Shown one piece after another: positions 21,164 to 33,376 of a DNA stretch of 64,000 nucleotides. How positions within the stretch are numbered: the first letter of the stretch is position 1; each line of letters opens with the position of its first letter. Below the pieces are notes generated by a model, which was not told the origin of the DNA, searched no databases, and saw only the letters and a program-made list of their open reading frames with translations. The stretch is from the NCBI GenBank assembly GCA_002786065.1, contig NHNY01000018.1, positions 186,001 through 250,000 of the forward strand. The letters are read 5' to 3'. Both the position numbers and the translations under genes were made by a program. Origin of the DNA: Microcyclospora pomicola. Its lineage: Eukaryota; Ascomycota; Dothideomycetes; Capnodiales.

Positions 21164-22442
21164 TTACTCCTGATCAACCTTTTCCCAGATCAGACTTGCT
21201 TGACTGCCATGAATGCTCTCATCAGGCCCGTCATTCCCAGCCACCGGCTTCCGAGCCTGGCCCATCATCCACCCGATGACGGGCGAAGGCATCCAGCTGC
21301 CGATGATGTCGTAGGCAATGCTCCCTCGCCCGACATGCCATGTCCGCGATGGCCGCCGGGAGACTAAAGCGTCGAACACACTGTCATGAAGTGTGCGAAT
21401 CGACGTCGCCTTGATCCTGGGCATAGGAGCTCCATCTCGTCGTTGCTTCGCAGTCACGGATGGAATGTCGATGTTGCCGAGTTTGAAGTTGGAGATGATG
21501 ATGCCGTCCTCGCGAAGCTCGGCGGCTAGAGATGATCGGAAACCCTCGAGCGCGCCGTAGACTGTGCTCTCTATGGAGTGCAGAGGTAGTTTGAGCGCTG
21601 GCGTGACGGATGGCGCAAGGAAAAGCATCTTCGCTTTGTGCTCGACCACGCTCGGCAAAAGCAGCTGTGTAGTCGCGATGGTATTCAGCACCTTAGCGTT
21701 GAGCACATCACTCCACTCTTCCATGCTGATATGCTCCACCCGTGTTGGCGCCGACCGCGTGTCTGGGACCACTACCAACCCCACGAACCGCAATCGATGC
21801 GGCTCCGCACCATCGAAAGCCGCATGGTCTCTGGCCAGCAAATCCGTGAAGCGTGCCAGCTGATCCTGCGCATGAAACGGATCCGTGAGATCCAGATGCA
21901 GCGGCAGCAAATCGATGCGGGACTGCGAGCGGATGTAGTGTTCGTCCTCCGGGGTGTTGGCCACCACATACACGATGAACCCTCGCCGCTCGAGGTCGAG
22001 GTACAGCGCGCTGGTCAAGGGATTGGCCACCGCACCCGCAACCACGACCACTTCAGTCCTGGCACCACTCTCCGACTTCCTCGCTCGCCTCTTTCGTCGT
22101 GCGTTCTTGCTGCGCACATACACCAGCGCTCCGACCGAACCCGTCAGGATGAACGCAACCATGGCAGCCGTCAAGGCGCGATGCTTCGAGATCCATCGTT
22201 CGACTGATTGGAGGGTCGTCGGCGGCGGCAGACGTCGCGGGGGTGTTCGCGAAGGGAGCAGGCCGCTGTCAGCGGTCCATACGCGCAGTTGTCCGGCAAC
22301 ATGGTCAAAGTGTCGCTCGATGCCTTCGGCGATGTCATCGAACTGCTTGCGAACCTGGAGTTGCTTGTCAGCATCGATGTTGGACGTAAAGGATGTAGAT
22401 GATCCGACGCACCTGATCGAAAAGATGTGATGAATCAGTCAT
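21164..22442 (-). CDS. DUF1776 family protein (short-chain-dehydrogenase-like)
   Basis: Two exons, 22442-22413 (30 nt, MTDSSHLFDQ) and 22354-21164, with a 58-nt intron (GTGCGT..CTCCAG). They give 406 aa. After an acidic/basic N-terminal part (VRKQFDDIAEGIERHFDHVAGQL) and a Pro/Arg linker comes one hydrophobic membrane segment (MVAFILTGSVGALVYV), then an SDR-like domain starting TEVVVVAGAVANPLTSALYLDLERRGF, with a Rossmann-type pattern but a degenerate glycine motif. The SDR-type YxxxK motif is reduced to an SxxYGALEGF-like block. This matches the fungal DUF1776 family (PF08643; yeast relative TDA5). Function is unknown; a membrane-anchored non-catalytic or altered reductase is inferred. Confidence 0.85.
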
Positions 22443-23153
22443 GGCCGCCGATGAGATGGCTGTATGTGTCGTAACGCAAAAGATCTGGATGGAGTTGGTG
22501 TCGCAACAAGAAAGATGCCATGATGATGCCTGGCACGTGAAAGTGGACACGGTCCATGTGAAGCTCGAATAATGTGGGGCAGGCACGGTTCATGGATCGT
22601 GGAATTGATGATTATGTATCTTCCCTTGTCCTCCCTATATAAGGAGAATTCCGAATTCCATTGCTGCTAATCGAGCGATACCTCACCCTGGGTAGCATAC
22701 CGTACTCTTGCAGATACACGCAAGAGAAACCGACGCTGTTTCCGACCCACGCTTCTCCTCCGCTGCCACCGCTGCTGCTGCACCGACCCACACCTCCACT
22801 CTCCACCACCTCCACCACCACCACTGCCGCTGCCGAAGAAGAAGAGAGAGACGAACGAAACACTCACCGGCGCGGGCGTGGCCCATACGTCTTTGACGCC
22901 AGGAGCCGGCGTCTCAGCTCGGCTGCCTGGCGCTGGGCAGCTTCTTGCGCCCTTGCCGCGGCGCCTTTGATATGAAACTTACAAGGTAACTGGTTAGCAT
23001 CGTTCTAGCTTCGTGGGGGGTGATTGAGGCATCATGTGAAAGTTCATGTCAAGATTAGCATGTGCTGCCTGATCTACATGTCTACATCGCTCATGATAGA
23101 TCATGCTTCAACGCGGCAATGCGTATGGTTAGTGGCGCTCCGATACTCTATCT
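22443..23153. other. intergenic region upstream of the DUF1776 gene
   Basis: About 710 bp. It contains a TATATAAG at 22636-22643 on the + strand with no credible gene behind it, and a CCA/CCG-rich simple tract at about 22790-22845. An open frame over that tract is low-complexity and lacks an ATG start, so I do not call it. Confidence 0.4.
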
Positions 23154-24302
23154 TCATACCTCATCTTCAACTCCGACTTCACCTGCTCGCTCAATCGATG
23201 GGTCGCGGCTCAGTCGATGCTTGTCAGCGGTCGTGGTCGAGGCGAGAAGATCGTGTCCTGCCAGAGATCCTCGCTTCTTCGGTGGTGTCTTCGAGCGTGA
23301 TGGCGAGCGGCGACGCTTGCGAGGTGGGGATCGAGTGCGTGAGTGGCTGTCATCGCGCCTAGGAGAACGTGAGCCGGGTTTGTAATGCTGCGAGCGGGTG
23401 TGGTTGCCTCCTCTTCTGTCGTGTCGACGTCGACGGGGTGAGCGCGAGCGTGAGCGGTCTCGGTAGCGTCTGGACGGAGGGGTGCGCGATCTTGAGCGAG
23501 ATGCACGGTCGGGAGATGGGGAGCGACGACGTCGTGGTGGTGAACGCGAGCGCGAGCGACCGCTACTCGACGGTGATCTGTTGCGGGGTCTGCGGGGTGG
23601 AGGAGGTGAGGATCGATCGTTTCGTCGGCTACTGGCGGGAATGTAGCTGTCGATGTTGCGAGGCGCTCTGTAGTAGCTGTCATCGTCACGCTCACGACGT
23701 CTTGGTGGAGGTGATCTCGAATAATCACGGGGTGGTGGACGACGATCGTAGTCCCGTCCGCCTCTGCCCCCTCTCACGCTGTCTCTGGCGCGTTCACGAC
23801 GCTCTCGTTCCCGCTGAGCTTCCATCTCTTCCTCTTCACGACGTCGAGCCAAGCGGGCTTCACGTGCCTGTGCCTCTTCTCGCTGCGAGCTGGTCAGCAT
23901 AAATCCCTACTCCTTGCACATCCCTCGCTAGACAGGACTCACCAGCTCCGCCTTCTTCGCCTCCAGCAGCTGCTGCGGGATCCCCTGTGCGTTCTGCTGC
24001 GCCGACAAACACATCTGCCACAGCCGCAAGCAAAACGGCGCGGCATCCCGATCCATGAATCCGCCCAGACTGATCTGCAAGCTCTTGATGTCGGGTGAGA
24101 CTTTCGAATCGAGGATCTCAAAGATCATTTCCGTCACAATCTCATCCTCCGTCTTGAGGATCCGCTCCACCTCGTCGGCCACCCATTTCTTGATCACCGT
24201 CAGCTGCACCTTGCTCATGTCCACGCGTTGCTCGAACTCGGGCGGGAACTTGGTGCTGCGGAGCAGCTTCTGGTCGACGTTGGTCGTCAGTGCGGCCGAC
24301 AT
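23154..24302 (-). CDS. SRm160/SRRM1-like PWI-domain splicing protein
   Basis: Two exons, 24302-23943 and 23882-23154, with a 60-nt intron (GTGAGT..CTCGCAG, phase 0). They give 362 aa. Residues 1-115 form a PWI domain with the usual order: FPPEFEQRVDMSKVQLTVIKKWV, then EDEIVTEMIFEILDS and LGGFMDRDAAPFCLRLWQM. The defining Pro-Trp-Ile is Lys-Trp-Val here. A charged helix (REARLARRREEEEMEAQRER) follows, and the C-terminal 200 residues are an RS domain dense in SR/RS and SP dipeptides. PWI proteins bind nucleic acid and couple splicing to 3'-end processing; nuclear speckle location is inferred. Confidence 0.88.
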
Positions 24303-24739
24303 GGTGGTGGTGTGGTGTGGTGATGTCGGCTGCTATATTGGGTTGTTGCTGTTGGGTTGCAACCAGCAGGTACTTTTCGTCACTTTTCGTGATTCGATGC
24401 GTGGAGCTAGGTGAACGTAAGGAATTTGATCATGAAGAGCGTGATGGTGTCAATCGTGAAGAGCGAGTGAGGGTGCGTGTGAAAAGGTCATCCACACGCG
24501 TACCGGTGGACGTGAGGGTGTGAATGTGAGCTCCACAATACAAACAGCTTCCCCATGGAAAGTTCACCCCAAAAGCACGAGCATGACATAACTCCTCCAC
24601 ATTGCCCGATCCGGTAATTCTTGCCTCAGGACACAAGTATGCATATCAACCTTCCTCCACCATATCACCTCACCACGAGATCAAGACATTGGATTTTTCG
24701 CTCCATCAGGTATATCTGTAGTAGACCAAGAAGCTCAAA
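24303..24739. promoter_or_regulatory. divergent intergenic region
   Basis: About 440 bp between the SRm160-like gene and the short polyQ gene, which point away from each other. It holds both promoters; no motif stands out. Confidence 0.4.
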
Positions 24740-25222
24740 ATGCAACTCGCCCAGATCCTCTCCGACCTGACCTCTCTACAAGTCTGCGTATGTCCTCTGA
24801 ATCCCACTTGTCCAGCTCCCACTTTCCAATTTCCCAATCCCCACTGGAGTACTAAACTCCTACATCTTCAACTCTGAACCCCTCGCCCCCTAGATCCTCT
24901 CTGACACCTCCTTCCCACCCCGTAGGATCTAGCAGCAGCAACAGCCCTCGTGCGCGCACGACCGCGCGATATCGCTTCAGAAAGCACTCTAAGTACCCAA
25001 ACCACACAGCAACAGCAACAGCAACGCAACACATCATCATCCACACCAGCCACAGCAACAACAACACAGCTCCCGGCCCGCGACGCCGACGATCGGGATC
25101 TAACGCGGTTTCAGGACCTGTTCGAGCTGCATGCGTCGGTGAAGGTGGCGCATCAGGACGGGACGGCGCGGGAGCTGGAGGAGGCGCGGAGGGCGGTGGC
25201 GAGGGTGTTGAGGGAGTTGTGA
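24740..25222 (+). CDS. short helical protein with polyQ tract
   Basis: Two exons, 24740-24787 and 24926-25222, with a 138-nt intron (GTATGT..CGTAG, phase 0). They give 114 aa. Exon 1 encodes MQLAQILSDLTSLQVC and continues smoothly into DLAAATALVRARPRDIA. A Gln6 run (25008-25028, CAG/CAA codons) and a Ser/Thr stretch separate this from a charged C-terminal helix (RFQDLFELHASVKVAHQDGT, then ELEEARRAVARVLREL). It looks like a small coiled-coil protein with a flexible middle. I do not recognise a family. Confidence 0.65.
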
Positions 25223-25429
25223 TGGGGTTGGGCTTGAGTTGGTTATTGGGGATGGATGGGGAGAGGGGTGCTTTTAAGGGAGTTGAAAACGTTTTGCTTT
25301 CACGGTCAGGAGGTTTGTGAAATGTATCACTGCTGAGGCCATGCAGTATTCTTCAGATCTTCTTCTGCATGTTCTGACTCTTTCAATTGAACATGGCAGA
25401 TATCCCATAGTTCATAACGACGTCTACGC

Positions 25430-27323
25430 TCAAAGATCCGCCTCATCCATATTCCTCACGAACAGCGTGAACCACTTGACCATGCTGATGTGGTTGGCGA
25501 CGGAGATGCTTTCATCCACTGCATGCGATAAAAGTCAGCAAGCCAGCAACGCAGTCTGTCTTTAAAGCACAACAACTCACCAGTGTGGATATTCCCCAAC
25601 CCGCCTTTCGATTCCGGATCATAACCTGGGCCGTATCGGAAGATGTGCTTCGTCAGGTCCCAATAGTACCTCGTGTCCGTGTTGCCCGTCATCATGCCGG
25701 GGCTGACCAGCATATCTTCGCCATGGACGGCTTTTGTCGTCGCGGCGAGGATGTAGTAGGGGGTGATGCGGTCAACTTCGGTGGGCGTGACAGGCGCTAC
25801 CGGAAGAGTCGTGTTGCTTGCATAAAGCGAAAGCGATCTGGGCTCCTCCAGCGTGCCGTCGAACGCATGCAACGTCAGGTTGTATTTCTTTGCGATGGGC
25901 TTCGCGAGATGCGCAAGGTGGTTCCAGACCGTCTCGGGCGTGTCGCCGATGTTCAGACGGTGGTTGACAATCGCCGTCACACGTTCTGGCAGCGCGTTCA
26001 CCTTGACGCCGCCAGAGATTACATCGATGGCCTGCGAAGTCTGCATAAGGTACTGTGTTGGCTTTCCACCAAGCTTGGCGGCTTCAAGTGCCAGCGAGTC
26101 CTTGTGTTTACAAGTCTTCGGTTTGCCACTGTTACGTGCATCCAAGAGCTTCCGGAGTTTCTTTGGAAATTCAGGCCCGTGGCTCGCACCACACTGCAGA
26201 AGGCCCAGGAAGGGACTGTCGTCAGCAAGGTAGATGGGATATTGCTCAGACTCGATGGTCGACAACAGGTCGCTGATTATGCCGATACTGGTGTGATCAC
26301 TCGGGATGGAAGAGTGTCCTCCAGGAGCGCGAACGGTGATGTGCACATCAGTATAACCCTTCTCGCCCACGCCAGGAAGAGCAGTTGCTTTTCCCCTTCG
26401 TGTTCGTTAGTCCATGTTTTTCATCAAAGCATACTCAACACATACCAAACATCTGCAATCCCAGCTCCCTCATCCACAATCGCTGCCACGCCGTCCTTAC
26501 CATATCTCGCCAGCAAATACGGCGCAAGGTGGCCAGCCCCCTGTCTTCCACTGCTCTCCTCTACACCACTCTCGTTAGCACAATTCGCCACCTCGCATCA
26601 TGCCAGTCCAAACTCACCATCAAACCCAAAGCTCAGCACCACCGTCCGCTTCGGCTCGAACCCGGCCCCCAACAGCTCCTCCACGCTCTCCAACACCGCG
26701 ATCAGCTGATTCTTGCAATCACTGCTGCCACGGCCCCAGATCGACTTGCCGTCGTAGAACCCGCTGTACGGCGGGTGCGTCCAGGCGTCGACCGTCGCCG
26801 CGGGCACGGGCACGACGTCCTGATGCGACATGAGCACGAGCGGCTTCAGCAGCGGCGCGCTGCCGGCCCACGTGAACAGCAGGCCGTGCGTGTTGACCTT
26901 CTCGAGCTGCAGGTGGGTGTGGACGCGCGGAAACTGGACGGCCAGGTAGTCCGCGAAGGCGTAGAAGGTGTCCCAGCGGGGGTCCTCGCCGATGGCGCCG
27001 AGGTCGTCGTAGGACTCCGTGGCCAGCTGCACGGCGCCCGAGTGGCGCAGGATCGAGGCATTGCGGAAGGCCTCGGTGGAGAGGAAGGCGTAGGACTCGT
27101 CGAGCTGGGGTGAGGGCCCAGGGAAGAGTGATGGCGGCTGGACGCAGGTGTGGGATTTGGAAGGGTGGTGGCCGTGGTGATGTTGGGTTTCTGAAGGCAC
27201 GGGTCCGAAGCAGTAGAGTAGCACTGCACAGACCAGAACGGTCAATATCACGCCTGGCCTTCTGCGGGGCGTAGTGGTTGGCGCTGGCGAGACCGCTGAG
27301 GGGAGCAATGGTGCTTTCTCCAT
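25430..27323 (-). CDS. CPS1: Gly-X carboxypeptidase (carboxypeptidase S), M20 metallopeptidase
   Basis: Four exons: 27323-26618, 26560-26446, 26395-25581, 25518-25430 (574 aa), all GT..AG and in phase. Residues 24-42 form one membrane anchor (VILTVLVCAVLLYCFGPV) after a short cytoplasmic tail, the type II topology of yeast Cps1. The M20 metal-binding residues are visible: LMSHQDVVPV (His and Asp), GRGSSDCKNQL (bridging Asp), FDEESSGRQGAGHL (general-base Glu and metal Glu) and an IHTVDES His near the C-terminus. Cps1 is a zinc enzyme of the vacuole that releases C-terminal residues from peptides with penultimate Gly, helping use peptides as nitrogen source. The last exon (29 residues) is needed for the final metal His context. 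Confidence 0.93.
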
Positions 27324-27845
27324 GGTGGTGATGGATGTTTACAGGTGCAATGTAGACACCGAGCAGTACACGAGCTGCAAAGCAGAGGTTTACAACATCG
27401 ATATCAGCAGTTCCAATGGAGGATTGTATACATGTAGTGCAGTCTTACGACCTACCCTCTTGAGCTTGGTGTCCGTGGAGGGGCGCCGTGGGGCCGACAG
27501 GCTGATGACCTCAGACTTCACTTATCATAATACGGCATTCAGCATACCTATGTTCTACGTTCAGTTGTCACGTCCAATTCAACCAGAGATGGGATAGCGA
27601 ACCACTCATCAGCGTTTCGAATGCATCCAGCCTTAATTTCGTGATTGTATGAAGAACGATTATATGAGCAGTAATGCAGCGCTTGTTTTGCTTTCATCGA
27701 TCCTCCCCACCAGCTGATGTACGCCTATACGCCTTGCAAATGTGCATCATAAAGATCCTTCCCGTGAGCAATATGAATATGTGTTTATATTGCTTGCTCA
27801 TTGCAATAAGTTCTCCATCCTCGACATTGTAATCTGTACTTGGTC
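27324..27845. other. intergenic region
   Basis: About 520 bp between the start of CPS1 and the tail of the RlmA-like gene. It contains the CPS1 promoter. No gene seen. Confidence 0.4.
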
Positions 27846-29887
27846 TCAAGATTTACTCCGCTTGGCATCACCCCCGGCAAGCTCCTCATCATTCGCGCGT
27901 TTGCGGTCTTCGTCTCGCCACCCTTGTCCGTTCGATACGATGGGGGTCTGGAAGTTGAGCGGTGAAGGTAGCATATTTGAGTCGCCGGATCGCCCAAAGC
28001 CCCATTCCGGGTAGAATGTCGATGGCGAGGGCAAAAGGTTCTCAGACATGAAGCGACTCGGTAATGCACTGATTGGCGTCTCGACATGATTCGATTCTCG
28101 CATGGCGTGCGGATTGGTGCTCATTGGAGGAGCAGGTCGGGCGAAGGGGTTGGGTGGCCCTTGTGCACCCGCCGATAACAAAGCGCCAGCACTGGGGGAT
28201 GGTGGCGGTAGGACCACTCCATGCGATGATCCTTGATGCAGTGATTTGGTGGCGGTCTGGCCGGTGCCTGGGTCGTCTTGTCCTGAGGGTGTCCCGCCTT
28301 CGTCTCCAGACTGCTCACTTGGTATCTGCACCTTCAACCGAGGTCGTTTTGCTTCCGACGAGCTCGCTGCAGCTTTCGCCGTCTTAGTTGCTGCTGGCAC
28401 ACGTGGACTTCCCGTGGACTTTGAGGCTGCCTTCTCCGTTGCAGCTTTCGCTGGCGGTGGACGAGGTGATGAGCCTTTCTGTTTCCCTCTTTGCATGCTA
28501 CCAACATCGATCGACGCCGGTCTTGGGCCGACCTCGATCTTCATAGCTGGTTCGCTTCGTGGCATCTCTGGAGGATTACTCGTGGTCCAGTGCTGCGCAA
28601 GCATAGACCTGCTGTCATCAATAGGAGTGAATATGCTATGCGATTTGTGATGTGCAGGCAGAGGTTTCGGCTGAGGTGAGGGCGGGCTTGCAAATTCGTG
28701 TTGTTGCGGCTGTGGTGACGGGGTGGGGCGATGCTGCGGTTGTGGCGACTGGTTGGGTGGTCGTCCTTGTGGCGGTATTTGTAAATGCTCCTGGGGGCGA
28801 GTCATGTTCGCTGGTGGTGGAGGTTGCGGTGGGAAAGCCGGAGGCATCGAAGCGCGTCGATTGTCCTGCATGTAAGCCTGTTGCATCTGGTGATGAGGTG
28901 GTGGAGCTTGTGGAGGATAAGGCCCTTGAAACGACGGTTGATATGCGGGTGGATATGTTGCTTGGTGTCCCTGTTGGACGGGTCGGGTTTGCATTGGGGC
29001 CTGGCCGTTTGGATTGTAGAATGGGGGATTCGGAGTGTACGCATAAGCAACAGGTGGCTGTTGACCTTGAGGCTGTTGCATGTGGGGTGGAACCAAGTTC
29101 GAGCTTGTTCTTCGATGCCCTTGGTGCTGCGGTTGGTCTGCTCTGGACGCCGGCCGCGATATGTTCGGGGGCATCGGAGAAGGCCCTCGCTGCACTTGTG
29201 GCATCGCGCCATTGTGCAGCGGCGGAGAGTTGGAAGGAGTTCCATGCCTTACGTTCTGGAAGCCAGGGTGGTGTTGCATCTGCGCGTGCAGCATCGGGTG
29301 TTCGGGCGCAGGCGTGCCTTGTTGGCTTCCTCCCATATTGCCCTCATCCACACCAGCGTCGTCGTCGTCGTCATCATCACCGCCTCCGTTCTTATCAACG
29401 AAGTCTGCCGGACCTTTGTGTTCGTGGGCGCCACCATATTGCACAGTCTGCGATCACGTCAGCATTCCGTTTGTCCATCCCAGACCTCTTCGTGCGTACA
29501 TATTGGTATCTTCCAACAATATCGTTGGTATTTGACGACGAGTAATCGTACAGTTTCTTATTATGTCCAAAGATGATGACCGCAACATCGACCGAGCAGA
29601 GTACGGAGAGCTCATGAGCTTTCTTGAACAGACCACCTTTGCGCTTGAGGAAGGTCACACTCCGGTTGCGATCATCGCGACTGTTCGCCGTCAAAGTCAG
29701 TCACTGTTAGAAACGGGAGTGATCGGAGGATGGGAATGAACGGCAAGTTCGGCGGGAACGACGAGGACAATGTTGACATACATGGGTTTGATCTGTCACG
29801 GACACGAACACATCAGCATCAGAGCCAGGTGACGAGAATAGACATCGACGTCGCAACACAACTCACCTCGATCTTTCTGCGGCCCAT
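27846..29887 (-). CDS. rlmA: RlmA/Rlm1-type MADS-box transcription factor
   Basis: Four exons: 29887-29867 (21 nt), 29792-29782 (11 nt), 29680-29500, 29447-27846 (604 aa). The first three exons rebuild an intact MEF2-type MADS box beginning [21 protein letters not shown], then [17 protein letters not shown] and [17 protein letters not shown]. After it come an Asp-rich run, a long Pro/Gln/His-rich low-complexity region, and the conserved C-terminal blocks [23 protein letters not shown] and [12 protein letters not shown] typical of RlmA proteins. Rlm1/RlmA is activated by the cell-wall-integrity MAP kinase (Slt2/MpkA) and controls glucan and chitin synthesis genes. The docking and phosphosites are inferred from Ser/Thr-Pro sites, not shown. 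Confidence 0.9.
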
Positions 29888-31140
29888 GATGCGCGATGGG
29901 GTCTAGCAGTATCGCGACACAGTACGTAGGGTCAGGCGCGCATATGACAGTGATTGCGGCACAGTCGCAAGCAGTGCGCGTAAGGGTGCGCAAGGCGAAA
30001 GGCTGTTACTGGAGTCGCGCAACGATGAATATTCCCAAGTCAAGCAACGGATCTGCACGCAAGGTCGTCCGAGCGTGCATGCAGACTGCGATCGCTATGT
30101 CGCTGGATGCGCACAGTGAGCGACGGTCGCAGACGCGGAGGGAGTTGCGCCTTAAAGCGCAGGTCGATAGAGGGCGTGGAGGTGATGTTGGAAGAGCGAC
30201 GGCGGTATGGCACACGCAAATACAATAATGTCGACGACCGAAGTCGAAATCAACAACGATGACGCCGGCGTGGCTAGATGTGGTGGTGCTGCACACAAGA
30301 CAGTCGTAGTTTCGCGGTTGTTGCTAAATATAAAGAGAAGGTCGAGGGGAAACGAGCGAAGGGTACAACTTAGAGCGCCAGTTCTTTGTCAGCCACCGGG
30401 CGGCTGATACGCCATGCTATATTCGGCCTAGCTACGCCTGGCTATCCAACTCCTTGTCTCAGTCGAGTTCCCATGTCTGAACATCAGTGCCATAGACTCG
30501 ACCGCGACTCGCTTAACCGTGCCAGGTACATACAGCACTGCATAGGTAAGTAGACACCGATGATCATCGCTAGTAATTCTGTGGCCACCTTCGAAAAGCT
30601 TGGTATGTCGTCTCTTGCGTCTCTTGCCAAGTTTCAACAGATATGTTACGAGCGGCACTCGTCCTGATATCGTGGTGCTCGCTTCTTATCCAGGCTCGAG
30701 AGTTGAGGTGATACGATCGTGGCGGCGGAGACTGAGGACTCAGTGCGATCGAGTACCTACTGCAAGTTGGGTCGTTGCTGTATTCCGAGTGATCTGATTT
30801 CGTTGCCACGGATTGTCGTTGATTGAGTTTTCCAGCTCCGACATCTGATCGTGGGGAAGTAAGTCTTCAGCGGCTTGTAGGACACGACGGACCGGACGAT
30901 TAACAGCCAGCCCAATGCTGTGCACTGATATGGTCATGTCGGTCTCTCAATGGCCTGCGATCAAAGAGTGCGCGACTCTGGGTCCGCCAAGAACGCATAG
31001 CTCCCAGTCAGTGGTCGCAGTGCGTAGTCATCTAAGGCGTCCAGATCTCCTGGCCTTGTAAAGCCACCAGGCCGATTCTGCGCGGATGTAGAGTCCCATG
31101 CACAACTACCGTTGTCTCAGAATTTCTTCAAGCCAGTACG
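29888..31140. other. long intergenic region upstream of the RlmA-like gene
   Basis: About 1.25 kb between the RlmA start and the tail of the penta-EF-hand gene, likely a long RlmA promoter plus 5' UTR. Overlapping open frames on both strands have no recognisable product. Confidence 0.4.
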
Positions 31141-32640
31141 TCAGTAGAGTCCGGTATCCGTAGCTGCACTTATACTATTGTACAGGAAAAGATTGTGCAC
31201 ACCGGATAGATATTCCTCGAAGCTGATGGTGATGTAGCCATCACGGTCCGTGTCAAGCTGTTGAACTCGTGTCAGTGTGGCTGATGATATCAGGTCTAGG
31301 TATGCACGTACCCTGCGGAAGACGTCGGTGGATCGTTTCAGGCTGATGCAAGCCTGCACGAAGAGATCGAAGCTGAGCACCTTCTCGCGCTCGTTGTTGT
31401 CGCCGCGGCCTCGTGAATGTGATTTGGCGTAGGTCCCGAACAGCAGCTGGGTGAATTGGCCGCTCAATCGATAGCCGAATGCTACGAGTGCATCTTGGAA
31501 TTCTCGTAATGAGATGTTTCCAGAGCGATCCACATCTGGTCGATGGTCAGCTTCAGCTTATGTCAAGGACTCTCCGCAAAGACAAGCACTTGGACTGACC
31601 AAAGCGATCGAAGAGACCTCTCCATGCTGCTAGGAAGCCCCATAAGCCACAAAATTCCTGCATCACGTTAGTTTCACGCGTCACAGAATCAGCTTTCTTG
31701 CTTGCCTACATCGAAATTGATGGTGTTTGATTTATTTGTGTCTGGTAAACGAGATGTCAGTCTGTGATAGCAAAGTATGGAAGGAAACGGAGTCGCTCAC
31801 CAAACATGCGAATCATCATGCGAACAGTGTGGGCTATAAGCACAAAAGATCAGCATATGGACGTTATGCGCACGTCAAGCGCATAGCTCACCATCAAAAG
31901 CCGTGTAGTCTCCATTAACCAATGCCCGTCGAAGCTCTGTCTCATCCAGCTCCCCTGATCTGTCTGTGTCTACCTGTAAGAACAGGGGCCATAATGCATC
32001 CCGATCGTTACCATCGCGAGGTGGCGGGGCCGCGGTCGGCGGACGCTGGTTCTCTGGAATCGGCGGTCGGTTGTGGTATTCTTGTGGAGGGGGTCCCTGG
32101 CCGTAGCTTTGTGGTGGGGGCGGAGAAGCATAATTGTTCCGCGCTGGAGGGGGCGGTGCTTGTTGTCCATAACCGCCACCTTGACCTTGGCCTTGCCCAT
32201 ATCTTTGTGATTGACTACCTTGCTCATAGCGATCGTGGCGTTGAGAATTGGACCGACCAGGCCCCGAGTCATTGTAGCCTTGTGCTGGTGGTGGGGGTCC
32301 CGAGGAGCCGTATGCGCCGGGGACAGGTCCTGGGGCTTGGTATGATCCTGGCCCGGGGCGTCCACCGTATCGATCATCTTGTTGTGGTCTCATATTTTGC
32401 GGTGGTAGAGGAGGGTTTGGTTTGTTGTTGTAGCTTGTGCTCGAGTTGCGCTGTGGTGGACCACCCGAGCTGCCTTGACTTAGGATTTGCGCGGCTTGTT
32501 CAGGTTCGGCGTGACTACGGATACAGTATGTCAGTATACTCCAGTCATCGAAATGTATGATTCAGCTCAAGAGGAATGAGAGTGAAGGAGTATACGCACG
32601 CAGGTAAAGAATCTGGATTGTAGCGCTGGTTGTAGGCCAT
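31141..32640 (-). CDS. penta-EF-hand protein (peflin/ALG-2-like)
   Basis: Seven exons: 32640-32600, 32514-31892, 31833-31801, 31741-31710, 31657-31600, 31535-31312, 31257-31141 (375 aa). The N-terminal 210 residues are Gly/Pro/Gln/Tyr-rich, as in peflin and related PEF proteins. The EF-hands follow: VDTDRSGELDETEL, a short DTNKSNTINFDEF loop assembled from two micro-exons, VDRSGNISLREF, and DTDRDGYITISFEEY. The protein is expected to bind calcium and dimerise through its fifth hand. Yeast Pef1 acts in polarity and stress responses. Exons of 33, 32 and 58 nt make this gene easy to miscall. The 54-nt intron 6 is in frame, so retaining it would add 18 residues. Confidence 0.88.
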
Positions 32641-33376
32641 CTCGTCTCGCGGGTTCTAGAAGATCGCGATTTGACTTTGCGACGAAGATGACGAGGTGAA
32701 GAGTTCGCGCGATGATCACACGTGGATGGCAGACTCGCACTTATATTACAAGATCTGCCACGTAATCTCCGCGGTGGTTATTGAAAGTGGATCGGGTTGG
32801 CGAAGATCTTGACACTGCACGAGCGCGTCGGCTGGAATCCTCAGTGAAGTATAGAGTACAGCCTCACGACCGGTAAGTGAGTGGTGCGCAGCAGCAAGGT
32901 GAAGTCGAAATTGAGGAATGATGATGATAGCTCGGCTGCATTACAAAGATTGTATCCATGAATGAGAGCGCAATGTTCGTAGAGAAGAGTAACATGAACC
33001 TGTACGAGAACTGCTCTCCTGACCCCTCAATCGCTGCGCAACTATGCGCTCCGGGGGGCATGAGGGGCCGTGTCACAATCGGATTGTCTAGTGAAGTCAT
33101 CGAGGGAAACACTACAACTGCCCCAAAAGAACGCAACACCTTGGGCCTAAAAAGAGTCGAGGTCTTGACAGGAGTATACGCGTCGTGATATGATGCACGA
33201 TAGGTACAATCATATGATGTATGCGTCTTTCCATATTATAGTCTCGGACGCTCATGATCATGTCTCATCTCATCAAGGCAAACACAGCCTCGGCCTCAAT
33301 GCGCCTCCCGACCTGTACAGAGACTCGAAGAGTAGAGTAGATCTGAAATTGATATGTACGATAGGTGCAGCATATT
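32641..33376. other. intergenic region
   Basis: About 740 bp between the start of the penta-EF-hand gene and the tail of PFA4. No gene or repeat that I can support. Confidence 0.4.

Noticed and set aside
22636-22975. A TATATAAG followed by an open frame on the + strand.
   Set aside because: The frame starts at a TTG, is a CCA/CCG low-complexity translation and has no recognisable domain.
30006-30937. Frames between the penta-EF-hand gene and the RlmA-like gene as a possible extra gene.
   Set aside because: No consistent frame on one strand, no splice model that joins them, no domain.
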